59,252 nt of DNA. It comes from Microcoleus sp. FACHB-DQ6 (GTDB taxonomy: Bacteria > Cyanobacteriota > Cyanobacteriia > Cyanobacteriales > Microcoleaceae). Below the pieces are notes generated by a model, which worked only from the letters and a program-made list of their open reading frames with translations, made no database searches and was not told where the DNA came from. Below are positions 53,594 to 59,252 of this stretch, piece by piece (the stretch's first letter is position 1; the number at the start of each line of letters is the position of its first letter). The position numbers were made by a program, and so were the translations under genes. The stretch spans positions 1 through 59,252 of the forward strand of contig JACJNV010000073.1 of assembly GCA_014695175.1 (NCBI GenBank). Reading direction: 5' to 3'.

Positions 53594-53692
53594 CTAAACC
53601 TTCTGCCCGAACAGCAGCGCTGTTCGGCTTGCTGCGCCGGCTCCTTCGGCAGTCGCCGCAATCCAATTACCATTAGCATCATACCAGCGCAG
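53594..53692 (-). pseudogene. Uma2 C-terminal relic
   Basis: The reverse strand reads LRWYDANGNWIAATAEGAG and stops at 53594-53596. This matches the C-terminal LRWYD-x-x-G-x-W-I-P-T-P-A-E segment of Uma2 proteins; compare LRWYDETGWIPTPAE in the copy at 18477. No N-terminal part lies upstream. The rest of the 409-bp gap 53537-53945 holds no gene. Confidence 0.5.
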
Positions 53693-53945
53693 GCGATCCC
53701 ACCTTCGGCCAACACAAAAGCCCGGAGATTATTAGTTGCTCCATCATAACAGATCGAACTCTATCAGCGTTAATTTGTGTTAATCCGCTGATATCTGCGG
53801 TTGAAAAATCACCTTTAATGTCGCAAGGAGGCTCACGCTCTACCCGATAGGGTGAGCGTTGAGAGGAATTGCGACCAACAAAGTTCGGACTTGCGTAGCA
53901 CTGCTTTTTAAGCTATCATGTCATAAGCGTGAGTTTTAAAAGTCG

Positions 53946-55125
53946 ATGAAACAAGTCTTAACCCTAGTTGTAAAGCTTCAACCTACGCCAGAACAGCGTC
54001 AATTATTAGACGATACTACCAAGGCGTTTGCTGATGCTTGCAACTATATTAATAACAACGTTAAGGCGAGTTTGACCGAGAGAAACTCAATCCAAGCAGT
54101 TTGTTATCAAGACGTTAAAGAGCGTTTTGGTTTAACCGCTAATCATGTTGTTAGAGCTTGTGCTAGAGTCGGTGGGAATCGTTTAACTGCAAAATATAAA
54201 GGCAAAAAAGTTAAAGGATTCAAGCCTACCAGTTTTGACTGTGATTCTCGTACTTTCCGTTTGATTGAAGACGGCTATTTAGCTAGTATCAGTACCACAG
54301 GAAAACGAATCAAAATACCAATGAGAGTTAGTAATTATCATCGCGGTCAACTCAGGTCAAAATCCAATTTCCGCACAATTATGTCAACATAAAGATGGGG
54401 ATTGGTATATCCATATTCAAGTTAAAAAGGATGTACCATCCCCTTTTAAAACCAGTCATGTCATGGGGGTCGATTTTGGCAGACGCGATATCGCTGTAAC
54501 CAGTACAGGGAAGTCATGGTCTGGAAAAGAAATTCAAGACAAAAGAGATAAATTTAATCGGGTTCGGGCTTCTCTCCAAAAGAAAGCTACTCTAGGCACA
54601 AGGTCAACTAGACGTAGAGCTAGAAACATCTTGAAACGGTTATCGGGTAGAGAGAGACGGTATCAGGCATGGTTAAACCATAATATATCCAAAGCTATCA
54701 TTAACGAAGCCAAGCAATCTCAATCCCTCATTGCTATTGAGGATTTAACAGGTATTCGAGCTAGAACCAATCAGAAACCTAGAAACAAGACTGAACGAAG
54801 ACGGTCTAATTCTTGGGCTTTCTACCAACTGCGTCAATTTCTAGAATACAAAGGAATAAAAGAAGGAATTGAGATCCTAGCAGTTAACCCTGCTTATACC
54901 AGTCAGACCTGTCATGGTTGTCTGCACATTGGACTCAGAAACAATAAGTCTTTTAAGTGTAGTAATAAAGCTTGTGGATGGATTGGGGATGCTGATAATA
55001 ATGGCTCGTTGATGATAGCTTTAGTGGGGCTGAGTGTAAACCAGCCTAGAGGTTCAGAATTGTTGGCTTGTCCAATTGATTCTAGGGCTACTGAAAGCCT
55101 ACGCTGTACGCTTGCGTCAGCGTAG
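53946..55125 (+). pseudogene. tnpB: TnpB (IS200/IS605 family), frameshifted copy
   Basis: A second orphan TnpB, clearly related to the copy at 14835 (start MKQVLTLVVKLQPTPEQ). A 2-nt deletion at about 54354 breaks the frame: the intact copy reads ctcaaaggtcaaaa where this one reads ctcaggtcaaaa. Frame 1 then stops at 54392; resuming at 54355 in the new frame gives GQNPISAQLCQHKDGDW and runs without stops to 55125. The catalytic D (MGVDFGRRD), E (IAIEDL) and zinc-ribbon cysteines are all retained in the second part, so the inactivation is recent. It shares the left block atcatgtcat (53915-53924) and the 3' hairpins with the intact copy. Confidence 0.85.
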
Positions 55126-55145
55126 GTAGTTTACATTCTACTCCG
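55085..55145 (+). ncRNA. Candidate omega-RNA scaffold / right end of the second TnpB element
   Basis: Same plan as 15991-16050: a gggct/agcc hairpin (55085-55089 with 55096-55099), then a perfect stem cctacgctg/cagcgtagg (55098-55106 with 55118-55126), then tttacattctactcc. Compared with the first copy, base pairs T-A/C-G and G-C/A-T have switched, keeping the stem. Confidence 0.55.
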
Positions 55146-55150
55146 GTAAA

Positions 55151-57901
55151 TCAACGCAGATCCGGCCCACAAGCAGCCCGAGTTTGAACTCGATGATTTG
55201 TTCCCGTACCTGCAGGGTTATAGCCAACTAAAATTACTTCCCCCCGTTCGTTTTGAATCCACCCATTAGCAGCCACAATTATCGGCGCAGTTTCCCCATT
55301 CCCTCCCTCAATATTTGATAGCGGCTGCGTTTGCAGTGTATTTCCCGAATTTGCCGGTGCTGCGGGCTCGACTAAATTAACTCGCACGCTGTCGCTATTT
55401 AACGCTTCGCCGGGATTCGCAGGCAAGCCGCCGCGCCCGGTAATTGTGAATTCGCTTTCCCGCCCTCTTTCGCAGGGATTCTGCCCGATCAATGCCGCCG
55501 GATCGACAACGTTTTCCGGCAATTCGACTAACCCAGATGCGGGGTCAATATCAGGAGTTACGATTGTTACCGTGCCGCTGAGGGTGGGGTCTGTTTGAGA
55601 AATTGCTACGATATCGCTGGTCGGCAAAAATCGCTGGCTGAACTCTGTATCGAGAATTTGCTCGCCTGTCAATCGAGATTCTACTTGCTGTCTTGTCTGG
55701 GATTTTGACCCAAAAATTGCTTGAGAAGAAATCGATATTACTCCCCCTCCTCCATTTCGAGCGTTGGCTGTAATGTCGCTATTTCCTAATCCAACTAATG
55801 TACTGAGTCTGAGAGTAATATTCCCGCCGTTGGTATTGTCGGCATTAGTAGCGATCGCGCTATTTCTCAGCAGTTGCAATCCCGCTGAATCTAATTGTAT
55901 TTCCGCTCGCTTCCCAGCTTGCGTGTTGGCTTCAATGCTGCCTGTTTCTAAACGGATGTTGCCTGCTTTAATGTTGATGCTGCCTGCATTGTTCCGCAAA
56001 TTGTCCGCTGTTTGCAGCGGTTGAAAAGTCTGGCTGCTTGCCGTTATTTGGGCGCCGTTTCTGACAGTAACAGATCGGGCTGCGATCTTGATATTGCCGC
56101 CAAAACCGCCTTGCGCCCGATGGGTAACAGTGGCAAAAATGCCCGATCGCTCGCTGGGATTGGCGCTGTTGCTGCCGGCAATCACCACGCGATCGCGCAC
56201 GCTGATGTCAGTATTGCCCGCGATCGACCGATTAGCCGGATTCCCCCCAGAAGTCGCCGTTTCCAGGCGAGAACCGTTGCTGAGCGCCAGCGATCGCGCG
56301 TTTATGACAATTTCGCCGCTTTTTCCGAGCACTTCATCTCCCACTGCGGTGACAATAAAACCGCGATCGAGCGTCACCCCTTCGCGCACGTTAACAATCG
56401 CATTTCCCGCATTTCCCCGGGAGGCCGGCTTTTCGGCTTCTGCTTTGCTAGCGCGCGTTACCAGCGCCGCGCCGTTTGTCAGGGAGAGCGATCGCGCCAC
56501 AATGCTGACATCGCCGCCGTTCCCCACAGCACCGCTGTCAACTTCCGCTTCGATCCGGCTGCCGCCAGTCAGGGAAACTGCATCTCCCGCGCGCAGGGTA
56601 ATTTGACCGGCATTTCCCTGTCCCGACGTACCCGTCCGCAGCTTAGCGCCGTCAGCGAGGGAAATTGAGCCCCTGCTAGCAGTAATTCTAATTTTACCGC
56701 TCCTGCCAACAACGCCGTTGCCGATGTTGGCGACGATCGCAGTATCGCTCCCAGTCAGGGAAACGCGATCGCGCGCTTCCACAGCTATATTGCCCCCATT
56801 TCCTTGACCGGCGGGGTTTTGAGCGTCGGCTTTCCGAACGCCGCTCAGCAGCACCGCACCGTCTCTGACAAACAGAGAACCCGCCCTCACTTCGATCGGC
56901 CCGGCATCGCCGACACCTCCGCTTTTAACATCGGTTTCGACGCGGCTGTTCGCGATCACCACCGCATCCGAAGCGTTGATGCTGATGCTTCCGGGCACAG
57001 CGCCCCCCAAATTGAAACCCGCGAGCACGCCCGCATTCAGAGAGCTCTGCGAAGCAATGTCTAAATTTCGAGCGGCGATCGCAATGCTGCCTCTGCCGCT
57101 AGCTGACACGTTCAGGCTGGCGCGGTTGTTCAGGGATACGTCAGCGCGCGCCACCCGATCGGGAAAAATCAAGCCGTTAGCGCTCAATTCCACAATTCCC
57201 GCCGCCGCCAACCCTCCCAATTCAATTCTGCCATCAGCAGCAGTCAAACTTCCTGCCGCTGAAACCGTCACTCCTGCCGTTCCCGGTGCGGTATTTTGCC
57301 CCCCCACTAAAGCCAAAATTCTGCCATTTTGTACCTCAAGTTGGCCGCCTGCATTCAGAATTCCTTTTTCCGTTCCCCGAAACTGCAAACCTACAGGAAT
57401 ATTCACAGTTAACAGCGGCGCAGTTTGCGGATTAGCTGCACTGAAATTCAATCCGCCTCTAAATACCAAATTGCTCGCAGTTGACGCATAAAAAGCACCC
57501 CCTACATCCAAACGCGCCTTCGGCCCGAAGACAATACCGTTGGGATTGAGCAAAAATAAATTGGCATTTCCCAAAACGCCGATCGTTCCCAAAATATTAG
57601 AAGGATTGCCGCCAGTTACCCTAGTCAAAATATTTTCCACACCCGCCGGATTGGCAAAATAAACTGCCCTGCCTTCGCGGACGTTAAATTCTCGAAAACT
57701 GTGGAATAAATTAGCACCGCGCACCGCGCCCCCCTCTGCGCGATCGCCCGCAATTCCTTTAATCTCGACATTCGGCGCAACCAGAGAATTTTCTGCCCCT
57801 AAAGTCGTGTCGGGAACGAGCTGCGCTGTGGCTGGAGTCGAACAGCAAAGATTTGCTAGTTCGGCAAAGATTAATGCACTCAGAAATAAACTTGATTTCA
57901 T
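55151..57901 (-). CDS. Filamentous haemagglutinin-type secreted adhesin (TpsA-like)
   Basis: A 916-residue exoprotein. Its signal peptide covers residues 1-27 (MKSSLFLSALIFAELANLCC, ending ATAQ). The two-partner-secretion domain follows (about 30-270): a FREFNVREGRAVYFANPAG segment and the hallmark NLFLLNPNGIVFGPKA. The rest is a long beta-helix of imperfect repeats (ITLRAGDAVSLTGGSRIE type), ending in a cysteine-containing tail (NPCERGRES; AACGPDLR). Such proteins cross the outer membrane through a TpsB partner, which is not in the window, and act in adhesion or cell contact. Its start is preceded by a 540-bp gene-poor region. The TnpB relic ends 26 bp from its stop. Confidence 0.88.
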   Translation of the reverse strand: MKSSLFLSALIFAELANLCCSTPATAQLVPDTTLGAENSLVAPNVEIKGIAGDRAEGGAVRGANLFHSFREFNVREGRAVYFANPAGVENILTRVTGGNPSNILGTIGVLGNANLFLLNPNGIVFGPKARLDVGGAFYASTASNLVFRGGLNFSAANPQTAPLLTVNIPVGLQFRGTEKGILNAGGQLEVQNGRILALVGGQNTAPGTAGVTVSAAGSLTAADGRIELGGLAAAGIVELSANGLIFPDRVARADVSLNNRASLNVSASGRGSIAIAARNLDIASQSSLNAGVLAGFNLGGAVPGSISINASDAVVIANSRVETDVKSGGVGDAGPIEVRAGSLFVRDGAVLLSGVRKADAQNPAGQGNGGNIAVEARDRVSLTGSDTAIVANIGNGVVGRSGKIRITASRGSISLADGAKLRTGTSGQGNAGQITLRAGDAVSLTGGSRIEAEVDSGAVGNGGDVSIVARSLSLTNGAALVTRASKAEAEKPASRGNAGNAIVNVREGVTLDRGFIVTAVGDEVLGKSGEIVINARSLALSNGSRLETATSGGNPANRSIAGNTDISVRDRVVIAGSNSANPSERSGIFATVTHRAQGGFGGNIKIAARSVTVRNGAQITASSQTFQPLQTADNLRNNAGSINIKAGNIRLETGSIEANTQAGKRAEIQLDSAGLQLLRNSAIATNADNTNGGNITLRLSTLVGLGNSDITANARNGGGGVISISSQAIFGSKSQTRQQVESRLTGEQILDTEFSQRFLPTSDIVAISQTDPTLSGTVTIVTPDIDPASGLVELPENVVDPAALIGQNPCERGRESEFTITGRGGLPANPGEALNSDSVRVNLVEPAAPANSGNTLQTQPLSNIEGGNGETAPIIVAANGWIQNERGEVILVGYNPAGTGTNHRVQTRAACGPDLR

Positions 57902-58121
57902 GACGGTTAAAATAGTTGTTTGGCGATCGCCTCCAGTCCTTGACGCATCAACGCCGCAGCAGGTCGATATTTCTGTATAATATCAGCTCACCCTCGGGCC
58001 ATCATCCAAACTAGAAAACCCAAGATTTGCTCGACCGGAGGTAGCGGATAATCGGTAAGATCGATGGACGCGCATTGCTATTCTAGCTTGAGAAACCGCC
58101 AAACCGTACCGCTAGTAACCG

Positions 58122-58340
58122 TTACGTAAATCGTCGATATCGGCTGTTGCTTTTGTCGGTTAAACCGTTGAGCCGCCACCATTTCTGTGCAGTGCCAATC
58201 CCGTTACCTTGAAAGTCTGGATCGACAGCTACCATGTAGATTTCACCCATGCGCGACTCGGAATCTAGTTTCACAGCTACAAAACCCACGGTTGAATCAG
58301 CGGCGATCGCCACCCATACATTTGTGTCTTCAATAGCAAA
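58122..58340 (-). pseudogene. GNAT acetyltransferase relic
   Basis: The reverse strand reads NVWVAIAADSTVGFVAVKLD and then [19 protein letters not shown], the beta4/motif-A part of a GNAT acetyltransferase with its acetyl-CoA loop (Q-x-x-G-I-G). After GIGTA the sequence diverges ([13 protein letters not shown]) and stops at 58122. Upstream the frame runs into an inverted repeat without an N-terminal domain. Both ends are therefore missing. It lies in the gap 57902-58441. Confidence 0.6.
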
Positions 58341-58343
58341 TAT

Positions 58344-58394
58344 AAATGTTATGTGTAAGTCCCGCGTTAATTACATGACTTGCACATAACATTT
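58344..58394. repeat. Inverted repeat between GNAT relic and guaA
   Basis: aaatgttatgtgtaagtc (58344-58361) pairs with gacttgcacataacattt (58377-58394), one mismatch in 18 bp, with a 15-nt loop. It abuts the broken end of the GNAT relic, so it may be an element that disrupted it. Confidence 0.6.
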
Positions 58395-58441
58395 AGAACT
58401 CTCGAAAATTGAAGAGCGCAAGCCGCCAATCGAACGCGATA

Positions 58442-58960
58442 TTATTCCCATTCGATCGTTCCCGGCGGCTTAGAAGTAATATCGTAAACCACCCGATTCA
58501 CCCCGTTTACCTCATTCACAATCCGATTCGAGATCAGTTCCAACAAATCGTAAGGAACCCGCGCCCAATCAGCCGTCATCCAGTCTTCACTCTTAATAAA
58601 TCGCAAGACGATCTGGTAAGCATAAGTGCGCTGATCGCCCATCACCCCTACACTGCGAATCGGTAGCAAAACTGCAAAAGCTTGCCAAAGTTCGCCGTAC
58701 AATCCGTGGCGGTTAATTTCTTGGCGAACAATGAAGTCAGCATCTCGCAAAATATTGAGTCTCTCTTCGGTAACTTCTCCTATAATCCGAATCGCCAATC
58801 CCGGGCCGGGGAAAGGTTGTCGGTTCACGATTTCTTCCGGTAGCCCGATCGACCGGCCGACTTTTGGCACCTCATCCTTAAACAGTTTTCGCAGCGGTTC
58901 AATCAGCTTAAATCGCAAATCTTTCGGCAAACCGCCGACGTTGTGGTGGCTTTTAATTTT
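58442..58960 (-). pseudogene. guaA: GMP synthase, 3' third only
   Basis: The reverse strand encodes the C-terminal part of GMP synthase: [23 protein letters not shown] at the N-terminal edge, then [35 protein letters not shown] and the terminal [13 protein letters not shown]. These residues form the end of the ATP-pyrophosphatase domain and the dimerisation domain that completes the XMP site. Family similarity stops at about 58960. The 290 bp beyond encode no GuaA, and an in-frame stop occurs at about 59007. The glutaminase and most of the synthetase domain are missing, so this fragment cannot make GMP. Possible causes are an insertion, a rearrangement or an assembly join. Confidence 0.85.
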
Positions 58961-59252
58961 AACAGCAACTCGCTCGCATAAGGTTTCATTTTTTGCCCTG
59001 ATCTACTGAATACCGTGTCCCACAAATGGAATATGCTGGATGATTACAAATACCGATCGCAACTTGGACAACGGTACAACATGGGTGGGAGTTGTGCGGA
59101 CAAGCTTTACTTTCTAAAATCTTAAAAATTGTGCATTGCGGACATTTTTTAAAGATAAGTTGGTAGCACAATTATCTATCTTTAGCCCAGGGCCAATTAA
59201 TACCTTTATAACCTGGTTTTTTACCCTTGTTAAAGGCTAATTATGCAGTTTG
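58961..59252. other. Unrecognised sequence at the guaA break
   Basis: The reverse strand has two short frames: one reading NKGKKPGYKGINWPWAKDR before a stop, then a cysteine-rich one (59171-58986; KKCPQCTIFKILESKACPH). The CPxC pattern recalls zinc-binding N-termini of some transposases, but I cannot assign a family. It may be the edge of a mobile element that continues past the window. Confidence 0.25.

Noticed and set aside
56012-56668. Long forward ORFs opposite the haemagglutinin-type gene
   Set aside because: They are antisense shadows caused by the repetitive, GC-richer beta-helix coding sequence; no domain or ribosome site supports them.
1-59252. tRNA or rRNA genes
   Set aside because: A reading by eye found no cloverleaf with a TTCRANNC-type loop and no rRNA signature; a covariance search was not possible here.

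Overview
The window reads as chromosomal DNA of a filamentous cyanobacterium of the Oscillatoriales type (Microcoleus/Oscillatoria-like; the genus is my inference). Photosynthesis genes (psaM, petB, petD), a D1-processing-type protease (ctpA), glycogen synthase, a FutABC iron importer and very frequent GCGATCGC (HIP1-like) octamers all point to a cyanobacterium. Coding density is moderate. The gaps hold many short inverted-repeat (MITE-like) elements and decayed genes, as is usual for large-genome filamentous cyanobacteria.

Layout. 1-330: the end of an IS630-type transposase abutting a truncated gene. 800-5000: carbohydrate metabolism (GH57 glycoside hydrolase, an AIM24-like protein, glgA). 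5700-10400: iron uptake, with futA, a pentapeptide-repeat lipoprotein, futB and a divergent futC. 10400-13200: xisH/xisI, a DCL-family protein and a TerC membrane protein. 13690-17300: psaM, a small membrane protein, an intact TnpB and ctpA. 17400-19340: a frameshifted RTX-repeat gene and a Uma2 gene broken by a stop codon. 19380-24250: an LRR protein and a large TPR-CHAT protein. 24690-26030: petB-petD. 26800-33400: an unusual P450 with an unknown partner, mtnA, a pilin-like protein, a rhodanese and a compact CHAT protein. 34100-35070: a CDF metal transporter.

The centrepiece is 35350-46430, a complete type III-D CRISPR effector operon. A divergent WYL-type regulator (TIGR03985 family) faces a tightly packed run: Card1/Can2-like CARF protein, HD-less Cas10 with an intact GGDD cyclase motif, a single Cas7, a Csx10 with a helical C-terminal extension that may be a fused Cas11, a double-Cas7 protein, Csx19, and a large TIGR03986 RAMP protein. 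No CRISPR array, cas6 or cas1/cas2 lies in the window, so crRNA must come from elsewhere. The Card1-like protein keeps its ligand-binding GGTK motif but has lost the usual ExK nuclease signature. A PD-(D/E)xK-like gene and a TPR-CHAT protein follow the operon.

47180-55130 holds two more TPR-CHAT proteins, a fasciclin-domain protein and a second TnpB copy with a 2-nt deletion. Both TnpB copies end in the same hairpin with compensatory changes, a good omega-RNA candidate. 55150-57900 is a haemagglutinin-type secreted adhesin. The window ends in a GNAT relic and a guaA gene that keeps only its 3' third.
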